Part shown: positions 52,516 through 61,575 of the stretch, piece by piece
How the letters are laid out: each line of letters starts with the position of its first letter
How positions within the stretch are numbered: the first letter of the stretch is position 1
Assembly: GCA_001636495.1 (NCBI GenBank)
Contig: KV440964.1
Location: forward strand, 3,302,666-3,366,665
Length of the DNA stretch: 64,000 nucleotides
Direction: 5' to 3'
Source of the DNA: Sutcliffiella horikoshii
GTDB taxonomy: Bacteria; Bacillota; Bacilli; Bacillales; Bacillaceae_I
The notes under the pieces: model-generated
What the model was told of the DNA's origin: nothing
Databases searched by the model: none
What the model saw: the letters and a program-made list of their open reading frames with translations, nothing else
Program-made: the position numbers and the translations under genes

Positions 52516-53451
52516 TTAGAAAGAAATGGAATCTTTGAATTTTTCGTATGTTTCTTTTACAACTTGGTACTCTTCGTCAGAAGCTTCACTGATAGCATCC
52601 CAATTGTAAACATCGTTCATAATTTGAATCATTTCTTCATCATCATTGAAAGATAGGAATGCATCTTTAATTTGCTGTACTAATTCTTTATCAAGTTCTT
52701 TCGTTACGGAAATCGTGTCGTTTGGAATTTCTTCCGTGTAGCCTAAGACTTTTAAGTCTTCCATGATTGTACCGTATTCTTCTGTAAGTGTTGTACGAAC
52801 ATCATCAAACGTTGTTGCTACATCAGCGTCCCCTTCCAAAACTGCGATAGCAGCTTGGTCATGACCACCAGTTTGAATCGTATCTGAGAAGAAGTTCGAT
52901 TGTAGATCCTGTGTGGATGCAATATCAAACTCATCCATTAGCTGAGAAGCCGGGAAAAGAAATCCGGATGTAGATGTTGCATCTCCGTATGCCCAAACTT
53001 TTCCTTCCAAGTCCGCTAACGTTTCAATTCCAGAATCCGCTCTTACAAGGTATTGCGCCTTGTATGTACCGCTTCCGTGTCTCATGGATTTTAAGATTAC
53101 TTCCGTTCCATATTGCTCATTTGCAAGTACATAACCGAAAGCCGGGATAAATCCAACGTGCACTGTGTTAGAACCCATTGCTTCAATTAGTGCTGTGTAA
53201 TCAGTCATTACACGGCCTTCCACTTCCACTCCAAGCTCTTCACCTAAACGGTCAGCCAAAGGTTGAACAGTGTCTGCAATAGAGTCAGAGTCTTGAGAAG
53301 GTACAAATCCCATTACAATCTTTTCCGGTTTGATTTGCTCGCCGGAGTCTCCATTACTTGAGTTATTCTCTGTGCCCGAGTTGTTGCTGCCACATGCAGC
53401 CAAGCTGATTGCTAGAATGGCAACCAAAAAGATTGATAAAAACTTTTTCAT
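52516..53451 (-). CDS. phnD: Phosphonate-type ABC transporter binding lipoprotein
   Basis: This 311-residue lipoprotein has a signal peptide with lipobox LAACGS (residues about 17-22), an Asn/Ser linker and the PhnD-like binding domain (IVMGFVPSQDSDSIADT; HGSGTYKAQYLVRADSG). ATG 53449-53451 is chosen because GGAAAA lies upstream; the frame to 53493 has extra N-terminal residues without a site. Family members bind phosphonates, phosphite or related anions; the ligand cannot be read here. Confidence 0.9.
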   Translation of the reverse strand: MKKFLSIFLVAILAISLAACGSNNSGTENNSSNGDSGEQIKPEKIVMGFVPSQDSDSIADTVQPLADRLGEELGVEVEGRVMTDYTALIEAMGSNTVHVGFIPAFGYVLANEQYGTEVILKSMRHGSGTYKAQYLVRADSGIETLADLEGKVWAYGDATSTSGFLFPASQLMDEFDIASTQDLQSNFFSDTIQTGGHDQAAIAVLEGDADVATTFDDVRTTLTEEYGTIMEDLKVLGYTEEIPNDTISVTKELDKELVQQIKDAFLSFNDDEEMIQIMNDVYNWDAISEASDEEYQVVKETYEKFKDSISF

Positions 53452-53500
53452 TTTTCCTTTTCCCCCTAAGAAATGATGATTTTGTTTTCTCACAATTAAA

Positions 53501-53608
53501 AGTATAACGAAACTTTTCTACATTAGGCTACAATTTTTTCGGTTTTTTTACAAAATGTTAAAAATATTTACTTTTCATTGCAGAAAAACAGGCTTTTCCG
53601 CCTGTTTC
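53501..53608 (-). promoter_or_regulatory. phn operon promoter region
   Basis: A -10 TATACT (53501-53506) is followed by an AT-rich stretch with TTAACA- and TTGTA-like motifs; a hairpin AAACAGGC-TTTTCC-GCCTGTTT lies at 53588-53608. A TTTAACA motif may be half of a PhoP site. The 53609-53760 stretch has no gene; it contains a short stem GAGG-GACGT-CCTC. Confidence 0.4.
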
Positions 53609-53744
53609 TTAACATGTTCTTTACAAACAGCTCATATTTTTAAGCTATTTACTATCAAAACATGGTAATGTTGTCGGACGAATGATGAGGGACGTCCTCC
53701 CTTCTTTTTGCTACGTAAAATGGACCATTGATAAATCTATCCAC

Positions 53745-53772
53745 TTGTATCTGCTAGATATATTGGTACAAT
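53745..53772 (+). promoter_or_regulatory. Candidate sigma-A promoter of the ZIP gene
   Basis: TTGTAT (53745-53750), 16 bases, TACAAT (53767-53772), about 42 bases before ATG. Confidence 0.5.
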
Positions 53773-53814
53773 AACGTTAATACTTCAGTTCAAGACAAGA
53801 AAGGAATAGTATAT

Positions 53815-54546
53815 ATGAAAGAGGCTTTGCTCGGAAGCGTTTTGGCCGCCATGTCGACCGGTGTGGGTGCCTTGCCAATCCTGTTTTTAAAAAACACTTT
53901 AACGCACAGATGGAAAGATACGCTACTCGCTTTTACTGCAGGCATCATGATGGCTGCCGCAACATTAAGTTTAATACCGGAAGCACTGTCTTATGGAGGC
54001 TTTCTTCCTTTGGGGGTTGGGTTAATTTTCGGAGTCATTACCTTGACCCTGCTAGAGAAGTCTATTCCACATATAGATCTAGAACATAATAGAAGAGGAA
54101 TTGCTTTTGATCAAAAAGCGATGTTGATCGTGGCAGCTATTACCCTGCACAATATTCCTGAAGGTCTCTCCGTTGGGGTTAGTTATGCTTCTGACGCAGA
54201 AGAAACCGGAAATTTGATAGCATTTGCGATAGGAGTGCAAAATGCTCCAGAAGGATTTCTCGTGGCATTATTTTTAATCAATCAAAAAATATCCAGGCTG
54301 AAGGCTTTTTTTGTAGCTACTTTAACTGGGGCAGTGGAAATACCGATGGCTATACTCGGTTTCTACTTGACTTCGGTGGTATCCTCGCTCGTCCCGTATG
54401 GACTTGCTTTTGCAGCGGGGGCTATGTTGTACATCATCTATAAGGAACTGATTCCTGAGAGTCACGGGGATGGACACGAAACGTCCTCAACATACTCTTT
54501 TATCATCGGTCTCCTATTTATGATTTTTATAATCCAGATTTTCTAA
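53815..54546 (+). CDS. ZIP-family metal transporter
   Basis: This 243-residue, eight-helix protein carries the ZIP metal-binding motifs HNIPEGLSVG and QNAPEGFLV in helices 4 and 5. A His-rich C-terminal loop (ESHGDGHETS) precedes the last helix. Likely imports zinc or another divalent metal. Monocistronic with a terminator AACCG…CGGTTTTTTT at 54545-54571. Confidence 0.88.
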   Translation: MKEALLGSVLAAMSTGVGALPILFLKNTLTHRWKDTLLAFTAGIMMAAATLSLIPEALSYGGFLPLGVGLIFGVITLTLLEKSIPHIDLEHNRRGIAFDQKAMLIVAAITLHNIPEGLSVGVSYASDAEETGNLIAFAIGVQNAPEGFLVALFLINQKISRLKAFFVATLTGAVEIPMAILGFYLTSVVSSLVPYGLAFAAGAMLYIIYKELIPESHGDGHETSSTYSFIIGLLFMIFIIQIF

Positions 54547-54582
54547 CCGTTCCGTTTGGGCGGTTTTTTTATTTCTATTTGT

Positions 54583-54756
54583 TTATTTTTTCTCATAAAT
54601 CATTTCTTGGTATTGATAAATCAGCTTGTCCAAGTCCTGACTGCATTTTACAGTCTGTTCACTGATATATCCTGTATTGTTGGCAACAGCCATCATATTG
54701 TCCCTTTTTTCTTTAATTAGTAGTAACAGTTGATCTACATACCCTTCATACGACAT
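54583..54756 (-). CDS. Second Spo0E-like aspartyl-phosphate phosphatase, 57 aa
   Basis: The product (MSYEGYVDQLLLLIKEK…) ends in the Spo0E-type helix-loop-helix with SQDLDKLIYQYQEM, the SQxLD signature. ATG 54754-54756 has AAGGAG nine bases away; ATG 54762 is closer to it. Family role: dephosphorylation of Spo0A~P. It is divergent from the polysaccharide deacetylase gene. Confidence 0.75.
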   Translation of the reverse strand: MSYEGYVDQLLLLIKEKRDNMMAVANNTGYISEQTVKCSQDLDKLIYQYQEMIYEKK

Positions 54757-54788
54757 GGTCATTCGCTCCTTCTCTCTCTAAATACCAC

Positions 54789-54823
54789 AATAGAAATTAT
54801 TACAATAATTTCTATTATTGTAA
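54789..54823. promoter_or_regulatory. Overlapping palindromes upstream of the second Spo0E-like gene
   Basis: AATAGAAATTAT-N4-ATAATTTCTATT (54789-54816) and TTACAATAA-N6-TTATTGTAA (54800-54823) are both perfect and share bases. They could be an operator for a dimeric repressor of the Fur/PerR size class or a general AT-rich element. Confidence 0.45.
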
Positions 54824-54994
54824 ATAGAATCGCAAAGTTAGACATTTTTTTCATTGAATTTTTTTCTAGATTACAGGTAAAAATAGGACAAAGTATCTAG
54901 AGCGAGTAAGTTTTCTAGCATATCCTCAAAAGTTCCTTATGAAGAAAATTGTCGAATATTGTTAGCAAATAGACTAAGCGAAGCGGGTGGGCGT

Positions 54995-55768
54995 ATGAAA
55001 TTTTTTTTGGTGGTCATATTGAGCTGTACCATTCTTTTCACCTTCTCTACTCAGAAGGCTTCTGGCGAAGAACATACCAGCAACAAAGTCGCCATTGTAA
55101 TTGATGACTTTGGTAATAACATGAAAGGGTCAGAGGAAATCCTTCAATTACCTGTTTCATTGACAGTGGCCGTCATGCCTTTCCTATCAACGACCAAAAA
55201 GGATGCTGAAATGGCTCACCGCTTAGGACATGAAGTGATTTTGCATCTTCCCATGGAGCCTTTAAAAGGGAAAAAGAGCTGGCTTGGCCCTGGAGCCATC
55301 ACATCCGACCTATCAGATGAGGAAATTTACAAAAGAGTAAATGATGCCATCGATTCCGTCCCCTATGCAGTAGGAATCAACAACCATATGGGGTCAAAGA
55401 TAACTGCCGATGAACGGATTATGAGTGTGATCCTTGGTATCTGCAAAGAGAGAAACCTTTATTATCTAGACAGTAAAACAACAAAAAAAAGTGTTGTCGC
55501 TAAATTGGCCACAGAAATGGGAGTTCCTTTTTTAGAGAATGAGATGTTTTTTGACGAAGTTTTTACAACAAATCACATAGTAAAGCAGACTACTTCTCTT
55601 ATCAAGAAAACAGAGGTGGATGATTCCATTATTGCGATCGGACATGTTGGGGTAGTAGGGGAGAAGACTGCGAGTGTATTAAAGCTATATATACCGAAGT
55701 TAAAGGATAAAGCTGATATTGTCACACTATCCAATATATTGATTGATAAAGAAATATTATTGCATTAA
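54995..55768 (+). CDS. Divergent polysaccharide deacetylase family protein (YibQ-like)
   Basis: The 257-residue secreted protein starts with a signal peptide (MKFFLVVILSCTILFTFSTQKASG) and then has the DUF610/divergent deacetylase domain: AIVIDDFGNN, LTVAVMPFLST, HEVILHLPMEPL, NNHMGSKIT and GHVGVVGEKT. ATG 54995 with GGGTGGGCGT upstream is chosen over TTG 54959. A TTGTCGAA sequence (54949-54956) resembles a Spo0A box. Confidence 0.82.
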   Translation: MKFFLVVILSCTILFTFSTQKASGEEHTSNKVAIVIDDFGNNMKGSEEILQLPVSLTVAVMPFLSTTKKDAEMAHRLGHEVILHLPMEPLKGKKSWLGPGAITSDLSDEEIYKRVNDAIDSVPYAVGINNHMGSKITADERIMSVILGICKERNLYYLDSKTTKKSVVAKLATEMGVPFLENEMFFDEVFTTNHIVKQTTSLIKKTEVDDSIIAIGHVGVVGEKTASVLKLYIPKLKDKADIVTLSNILIDKEILLH

Positions 55769-55812
55769 AAGAACGAGCGGTCTCCAATTAAAGAGGACCG
55801 CTCGTTCTTTTA
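55768..55812 (+). terminator. Terminator after the deacetylase gene
   Basis: AAGAACGAGCGGTC…GACCGCTCGTTCTT stem followed by TTTT. Confidence 0.9.
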
Positions 55813-56448
55813 TTTTTGGACATCTATCTGATCTACGTGTGTAACCCTGAACTCTTTTTCTCCAAGCTTCTTAACTAGTTTGTTCAGTTTCTCCTCTGGC
55901 AGTTCGGCAGGAAGATTCACTATAATACGTCTCAAGTATTTTTCTCCATTGTCAAGAGTAAGCAAACCGTCGATATTGACGTCTTTTAACATGGAGACGA
56001 GATCCTTGATGGCACCTTTATGTTCAATTGTAGCAATGGTCAGAGTATATCCACCTGTCTTCATACCAAATGAATCGGCAAGCACATCCATGACATTAGC
56101 GTGTGTCAAAATACCCAGGAATTCATTTTCTTCGTTCAGCACTGCGATAAACGGAAGACGCTTGATTGTGAAGAAAGCCTTGAAAAAGGAGTCCTCTTCA
56201 AAAATAAATGCGTCTTGATTTTTAATCAGCACCTCTATGGAATCGTCCCCACTGCCTTTTTCTTCATATAGATAATCCAGCAGATGAATTTTATAGACAA
56301 GACCCAGGAAGTTGTGGCCATCATTGGAAAGAATGGGAATACAACGGTAACCAGTATCCTTGATTTTTTCATATGCTTGCTTCACTGTATAAGACGGTTC
56401 ACAGTACTGCACATCATGTTTAGGTACAAAATTGTAACGGACCTTCAT
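55810..56448 (-). CDS. CBS-pair / ACT-like protein, CbpA-like
   Basis: The 212-residue cytoplasmic protein has two CBS motifs (about 10-60 and 75-130: VPKHDVQYCEPSYTVKQAYEKI; FLGILTHANVMDVLADSFG) and a C-terminal ACT-like domain (about 137-200). The layout matches cyclic-di-AMP-binding CbpA-type proteins. Nucleotide binding is inference. ATG 56448 with GGGAGTG upstream is chosen. Confidence 0.8.
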   Translation of the reverse strand: MKVRYNFVPKHDVQYCEPSYTVKQAYEKIKDTGYRCIPILSNDGHNFLGLVYKIHLLDYLYEEKGSGDDSIEVLIKNQDAFIFEEDSFFKAFFTIKRLPFIAVLNEENEFLGILTHANVMDVLADSFGMKTGGYTLTIATIEHKGAIKDLVSMLKDVNIDGLLTLDNGEKYLRRIIVNLPAELPEEKLNKLVKKLGEKEFRVTHVDQIDVQK

Positions 56449-56554
56449 TTCTCTCACTCCCAATCAATATGTATGTCATGATACTACTATAACATTAGCA
56501 TAATTGACTTTTAAGGTAAAGAAAATTCATAATATTTTAACTACTTGCCTCGTT

Positions 56555-57898
56555 CTATTTTGCAGCGTTGGCCGCCACCTGAACCGCATCCCAAACAGTT
56601 GCATATGGCGGTGCATAACTAAGGTCGAGCATCCCTATTTGTTTGGTGGTCAATTCGCAAGTAATAGCCGTCGCGAAGATATCCATCCGCTTGGCGATAG
56701 CGTTATCCTTTCCAATCATCTGCGCCCCCAGCAACTTTTGTGTGCCCGTTTCATAAACAAGCTTGATATGAACGGTTTCTGCTCCCGGGTAGTAGGAAGC
56801 GTGGTTATTCGTTTCAATCACTACGGTATCAACATCAAGCTTTTCTTTTTTTGCTTCTTTTTCAGTCAGTCCCGTCATAGCTGCAGTCCATTCCATTATT
56901 TTCACAACATTTGTTCCGAGTATTCCTGGAAACGTGGAGGAGATGCCAGCAAGATTATCCGCAGCCACTCTTCCGTGCTTATTTGCCGTTGTCCCCAAAG
57001 CAATATTGACCGGCTTGTTCAATAGGAGGTGGTTACTTGTTGCACAGTCCCCCGCAGCATATATGGAAGGGAGACTTGTCTTCTGATGGGCGTCCACGAT
57101 GATTGCTCCGTTTTCGAGCATATCCATTCCCAGATCCTTTACAAATTCTGTGTTTGGTTTATTGCCGATGTTGACAATTACAGCATCCACCTCAACGGAG
57201 TTCTTGTTCGTGACAATATTTGTCACTTTATTATTCGATACTTTAAGTTCCTTCACTTCTTCCCCGGTCCGAATGGAAACACCTTCTAATGATTCCAGAG
57301 TATCCGCAATTATATTTGCCATTTCCTGGTCATAATTGGGTAAAATCTGGTCCTGGAGTTCGATGACCACAACCTCTTTCCCCAACTCTATCATGGTTTC
57401 GACTAGCTCCATTCCAATATAGCCGCCACCGATGATTCCTACCTTCTTTATTTCTTCATCTAAAAAATACTCCCTCATGTTTATTCCATCATTAAGGGTT
57501 TTCAAGGTGTGGACATTTGTCGCCTCTTTAGGGACGAAAGGCGGAACAATTGGCTTGGAACCTGTTGCAATCAGAAGTTTATCATAACTGACGATGGTTT
57601 CATCTCCTGAGTTAAGATTCTTCACATTCACGCTTTTATTTTCTGGATCCACACTGATTACTTCATGATGGATATGGACCTGAATGTTTCGCTCTTCAAA
57701 ATCTTCCACTGTTCTTGCAAGCAGGTCTTCATGCGATTTTGTCACTCCGGATATGTAATATGGCAAGCCACATGCACCGTAAGATATATGCGAATCCTTT
57801 TCAAACACACTGATTTTCACCGTTTCATCCAATCGTCTCAATTTGGAAGCTGCACTCATTCCTCCGGCTATTCCACCAATAATAACAACATGTTCCAT
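56555..57898 (-). CDS. CoA-disulfide reductase family flavoprotein
   Basis: The 447-residue FAD/NAD(P)-binding protein starts EHVVIIGGIAGGMSAASKLRR and has the single active-site Cys in SYGACGLPYYISG (about residue 43), which marks the CoADR/NADH oxidase group and excludes classic disulfide reductases. A second Rossmann GGGYIGMELVE and the C-terminal dimer domain are present. It keeps low-molecular-weight thiols reduced; relatives act on CoA disulfide or persulfides. AGGAGGAAACACT precedes the ATG. It follows the mtn genes but after a terminator. Confidence 0.88.
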   Translation of the reverse strand: MEHVVIIGGIAGGMSAASKLRRLDETVKISVFEKDSHISYGACGLPYYISGVTKSHEDLLARTVEDFEERNIQVHIHHEVISVDPENKSVNVKNLNSGDETIVSYDKLLIATGSKPIVPPFVPKEATNVHTLKTLNDGINMREYFLDEEIKKVGIIGGGYIGMELVETMIELGKEVVVIELQDQILPNYDQEMANIIADTLESLEGVSIRTGEEVKELKVSNNKVTNIVTNKNSVEVDAVIVNIGNKPNTEFVKDLGMDMLENGAIIVDAHQKTSLPSIYAAGDCATSNHLLLNKPVNIALGTTANKHGRVAADNLAGISSTFPGILGTNVVKIMEWTAAMTGLTEKEAKKEKLDVDTVVIETNNHASYYPGAETVHIKLVYETGTQKLLGAQMIGKDNAIAKRMDIFATAITCELTTKQIGMLDLSYAPPYATVWDAVQVAANAAK

Positions 57899-57985
57899 AG
57901 TGTTTCCTCCTAGTGATGTTCTTGCGTTATTTTCTACCATTATATTCCCTCTTAGAGGGGAAAGTAGTCATGAAATCAAACCAAA

Positions 57986-58016
57986 AAAGATGACTCATAT
58001 TGCGGAGTCATCTTTA
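57986..58016 (-). terminator. Terminator of the mtnWXBD operon
   Basis: AAAGATGACTC…GAGTCATCTTT stem followed by TTTT on the minus strand. Confidence 0.85.
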
Positions 58017-58021
58017 ATAGG

Positions 58022-58555
58022 TTAATTATTCACTTTTTCATTTTCATAGATTGGTACCCAGCCTTCTGTTGTAACGAAGATTCGGACTGCGACCACTTTA
58101 CGGTCATCCATAAGAGTGAAATAGTGGCGAACATTTGGTGGCACTGAGATCAGATCACCTGGCTCAAGCTCTACATCAAAGAATGAACCATTTTTGCCTT
58201 GGATAACGAAAATTCCGTGTCCACTCACAATAAAGCGTACTTCATCGTCGGTGTGGTGATGTTCTTTGTTGAAGTTTTGCAAAAGCTGCTCCAAATTCGG
58301 TGTTGTGTCAGACAAGGAGATGACATCCTGAGCCTTGTATCCTCTTTTTAGAGAAATTGCGGCAATCTCATCCTTGAAAACAGTTAATATTTCTTCCTTG
58401 TTCTCGTCCGTCAATGAGAAGTTTTCCTGTAGATGTTGAGGTAGCTTTGCAATGTCCCAGTTTTCATAGATAACTTCATTTTCATTTAAAAAGCTCTCCA
58501 CTGATTCCTTTCCACTGATTCTTTCATTCGTTTCGTGTAATCTGATTTCTGCCAT
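58022..58555 (-). CDS. mtnD: Acireductone dioxygenase
   Basis: The 177-residue cupin has the metal-ligand cluster EHHHTDDEVRF and a third His in PPNVRHYF. It splits the acireductone of methionine salvage to 2-keto-4-methylthiobutyrate and formate. Last gene of mtnW-X-B-D. Confidence 0.95.
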   Translation of the reverse strand: MAEIRLHETNERISGKESVESFLNENEVIYENWDIAKLPQHLQENFSLTDENKEEILTVFKDEIAAISLKRGYKAQDVISLSDTTPNLEQLLQNFNKEHHHTDDEVRFIVSGHGIFVIQGKNGSFFDVELEPGDLISVPPNVRHYFTLMDDRKVVAVRIFVTTEGWVPIYENEKVNN

Positions 58556-58589
58556 GCTTAGTTCCTCCTTAAGGGTGATTTTGTAATAG

Positions 58590-59228
58590 TTAGATGGATA
58601 TTTTCGGTTGCACCGAATTTTTTACACTGAGGAGCTTTAGGTGATAGCTGAACAGAAACTCCCAAGCCTCCAGGTATTTTTTTGCTTCAAAGGCTGTCTT
58701 CCCCCACACGGTAATTCCGTGATTCTTGATGAGAACGGCGCCTGCATCAGCAATAACATGGTGAGAGAATTCATCCGCAAGTGTAGGAATATCTGCATGA
58801 TTTCTTATGATTGGTATTTTCACTTCTGCATCTTCCTCCCAAATTCCGAAGGCTTTGATGATTTCCTGTCCTTTAAATGTAATTTCTCCGTGGTCGCCAT
58901 ATAACTCAGATATGACATTATTATCTATGGTATGGACATGCAGAGAACAACCTGCCATCGTCTTCCGGTACACTTCCAGATGCAGCAATGTTTCTGCAGA
59001 AGGTCTCAAGTCTGTGTTTTCGACGGCCTTTCCTTGTGCATCCACTAGGAGGAAATCTTCTGGTGTTATCTTTCTTTTATCCTTCCCGCTTGAAGAAACC
59101 AGAAACTGCAAAGGATTTTGTGATACTTTTATAGAAAGATTACCGCTAGTGCCATAAAACCAATCACGTCCAGCCAGCTCTTCTTTTACTTCAGATAGCT
59201 CTGTCCATCTCTTTAAAAATTGACTCAT
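58590..59228 (-). CDS. mtnB: Methylthioribulose-1-phosphate dehydratase
   Basis: This 212-residue class II aldolase-like enzyme has [23 protein letters not shown] and [10 protein letters not shown] (zinc ligand His residues). It dehydrates methylthioribulose-1-P. Its ATG overlaps mtnX. Confidence 0.94.
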   Translation of the reverse strand: MSQFLKRWTELSEVKEELAGRDWFYGTSGNLSIKVSQNPLQFLVSSSGKDKRKITPEDFLLVDAQGKAVENTDLRPSAETLLHLEVYRKTMAGCSLHVHTIDNNVISELYGDHGEITFKGQEIIKAFGIWEEDAEVKIPIIRNHADIPTLADEFSHHVIADAGAVLIKNHGITVWGKTAFEAKKYLEAWEFLFSYHLKLLSVKNSVQPKISI

Positions 59229-59890
59229 GCGGTCACCTCCCGTTTTTTCAAAATCTCCATCACATCATAGAACGTTTCAAAAGGAGAGAATGCAATGGCG
59301 TGCTCCTCACATTTTTCAATCAGGAAATCCCTCGCAATCACTTGGTCGGCGAGTTTTGCCGCTTCAAGATCTGTGATGGAATCTCCAATGACAATTTTAT
59401 AGGTTCCTGGTTCCGCAAGTTTCCGGATAATCGATGGCTTGCAACAACCACAATCGTTTTCACATTCTGAATCACACGTATGTGGCCAGAGGATGTTTAT
59501 TTTTTCTCCTGAAAAGTCGGATCCGTTGCAATAGATATGCTCATCTTCCACCAACCCTTTCAAAAGTGGTTCCACAAAAAAGTCGATGCCACCTGAGACG
59601 ATGTAGAGTGGGATCTCTTCTTTCTTTGTGAAAGCTACAAATTCCTTAAAGCCTTCCCGTATCTCCGCGTGATCTATTATATATTCGGTAATATCCTTTT
59701 TTTGCTTAGAAGGAAGCAGAGCGAACATCTTCCCTACCCCATCCTTGATGGAGACTTCCTGGGATAAAACCTTATTTTTAATATCGTCCCATTCTTCTGG
59801 GGCGAATTTCTTCATGATGGCAATGATGTTATCACTATTGGTGATGGTTCCATCAAAGTCGCAAAAAATCATCGGATTTCTCACTGTCAT
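59225..59890 (-). CDS. mtnX: HK-MTPenyl-1-P phosphatase
   Basis: This 221-residue HAD phosphatase has [23 protein letters not shown] and [11 protein letters not shown]. It acts after MtnW to give acireductone. Overlaps both neighbours by four bases. Confidence 0.95.
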   Translation of the reverse strand: MTVRNPMIFCDFDGTITNSDNIIAIMKKFAPEEWDDIKNKVLSQEVSIKDGVGKMFALLPSKQKKDITEYIIDHAEIREGFKEFVAFTKKEEIPLYIVSGGIDFFVEPLLKGLVEDEHIYCNGSDFSGEKINILWPHTCDSECENDCGCCKPSIIRKLAEPGTYKIVIGDSITDLEAAKLADQVIARDFLIEKCEEHAIAFSPFETFYDVMEILKKREVTA

Positions 59891-61131
59891 TTTACAACCT
59901 CCACACTACCCCACTGTTTGAGGGCGATCTGCAGTTCAGGGTGCGTTTCTCCGTAACCTGCCAGGGATGCGCCACTCCTTACCGCTTCCACCGCTTGTCG
60001 GAAAGCTTTCCCCCCGGCTGCCGCACCAAGCTCATGACCATGGACACCACCACCCGCATTGATGACCGCATCATTTCCAAAATCTTGATAAAGTAACGGA
60101 ACCAATCCTGGATGGATTCCAGCTGATGGCACAGGCAAGGTCGCTTTAAAATGATCGTCTGGTACTGTTAGAGCATCACGTATTGCCAGTGCCTGTTCTT
60201 TCGGCAGAGCAACACTTCCGTAAGGGGAAGGAAACAAGGAAAAGTCAGCTCCTGCATATCGAAGTAGTTTACCTAACAGTAATTCATTGGAAATACCATA
60301 AAATTCAGATGGCGTGATTGCCCCGCTAACAGCAGGATGCGCCATGATCGGGATGGATATTTCCTTGTCCTCCGCAAGGCTTTGAAGGGTATCAAGACCA
60401 TAGGCAAATACATTGAATAGCAGAAAATCAGCACCAAGCTCTACAGCCCTTTTCGCTTTATCTTTCAGATCAAATGTACGTCCTGTCAGGTTTACTGCAT
60501 ACCTTGCACGATGACCAGTTTCTTCTTTCACTTCCTCAAGGACCCTTCTGCCTTCCGTTATCCGCTTATCAAAGGGAGTAAGTTCGTTTTCAAACAAAAT
60601 CTCGTCATCCTTGATAAAATCTAGTCCCCCAAGTGCCTGCTCCTTCAATTGATTGGAAAGAAAGTTAAGGTCCCTGCCGATAACACCTTTAAATATGCTC
60701 ATAATAAATGGTCTTTCATGCACACCTGTAATGGAACGAAGTCCTTCTATTCCGAATTTCGGCCCAGAATAAGCGCGCTTCAAGTCATCACCGAATTCCA
60801 GGTCCAAAAGTTTAATCTCCCCGTCCAGTGATAGCTTGCCAAATACAGTCGTCATTATCGCAGGAAGGTCATTGCTAAAATTCAACCCTGGATATGCAAT
60901 TTGGATAATACCTCGAGTAACGGTTTTCCCCAAGTATGCATCCACCCTGTCGCTTGAAGAAATTTCTTTCACACTTACGACTCTGCCTTTATGCTTTTTT
61001 AACTGTTCCTGTTCAAGCTGAGGCAAATCTGTCCAGGAACCTATGGTAAGTCCGAGTGCGATACCCTCCGCTTTTTTCTCAAGATTCCCTTTATGATCAT
61101 GAACCAGATAGGTTGCTAGAATTTCAGACAT
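59887..61131 (-). CDS. mtnW: Diketo-methylthiopentyl-1-P enolase, RuBisCO-like
   Basis: The 414-residue type IV RuBisCO-like protein has the lysine site in [11 protein letters not shown], with HPAVSGAI and [17 protein letters not shown]. It has exactly the length known from B. subtilis MtnW. ATG 61131 is chosen with AAAGGGTG upstream. First gene after the third SAM riboswitch. Confidence 0.96.
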   Translation of the reverse strand: MSEILATYLVHDHKGNLEKKAEGIALGLTIGSWTDLPQLEQEQLKKHKGRVVSVKEISSSDRVDAYLGKTVTRGIIQIAYPGLNFSNDLPAIMTTVFGKLSLDGEIKLLDLEFGDDLKRAYSGPKFGIEGLRSITGVHERPFIMSIFKGVIGRDLNFLSNQLKEQALGGLDFIKDDEILFENELTPFDKRITEGRRVLEEVKEETGHRARYAVNLTGRTFDLKDKAKRAVELGADFLLFNVFAYGLDTLQSLAEDKEISIPIMAHPAVSGAITPSEFYGISNELLLGKLLRYAGADFSLFPSPYGSVALPKEQALAIRDALTVPDDHFKATLPVPSAGIHPGLVPLLYQDFGNDAVINAGGGVHGHELGAAAGGKAFRQAVEAVRSGASLAGYGETHPELQIALKQWGSVEVVK

Positions 61132-61200
61132 TAAGTACACCCTTTCTTCTGTTAAAACATAAGCACTATTAAAGTTGACGGTTGATAATGAGAGGGTTCC

Positions 61201-61333
61201 CAGCTGTTAATTGGAGCAAAAGGCGTAGACTCCTGCGGGAGAGTAGCGACAATCTTGAGACCCGCAAGTGTTACGAGGAGGCTCAAGGTCGCCCCGCGGA
61301 AAGCGAAGCCTATTGCGGAAATCAACAGCGGCG
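61201..61333 (-). repeat. Type A repeat A6 (inverted) inside the mtnW leader
   Basis: This is the reverse complement of the other type A copies (TTGGAGCAAAAGGCGTAGAC … GCGGAAATCAACAGCGGCG). It sits between the SAM-riboswitch terminator and mtnW, so, like A4, it is in read-through mRNA, but in the opposite orientation. Confidence 0.82.
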
Positions 61334-61347
61334 TTTAACAGAGCAAA

Positions 61348-61498
61348 ACATAAAAAACCTCTTCGATAAGAAGAGGTTAGTCTGCCTAACATCCTCTTAT
61401 CTATCAGCCTCATGCTGCAAGATTTAGCACCGTGCTTATTGAAATAAGTCGGTTGCCGGGTTTCATCGGGCTAGTCCCTCCACCTGCTCTTGATAAGA
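61348..61498 (-). promoter_or_regulatory. SAM (S-box) riboswitch of mtnWXBD
   Basis: The aptamer occupies 61395-61498 (P1 GATAAGA/TCTTATC; GAGGGACTAGCCCGATGAAACCCGGCAACC; GGTGCTAAATC), with a terminator AACCTCTTCTTATC-GAAGAGGTT-TTTTATG at 61348-61378. Confidence 0.95.
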
Positions 61499-61575
61499 TT
61501 GGATTATATTTTATTTCATTTCATAAATTCTAGTTGAGATTATGCCATCATTTCGCAAAGATGTCAACAGACTAT

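Noticed and set aside
53584-53608. Hairpin upstream of phnD as a riboswitch
   Set aside because: A simple 8-bp stem with no conserved aptamer blocks; it lies upstream of the predicted -10 and so outside the phn mRNA.
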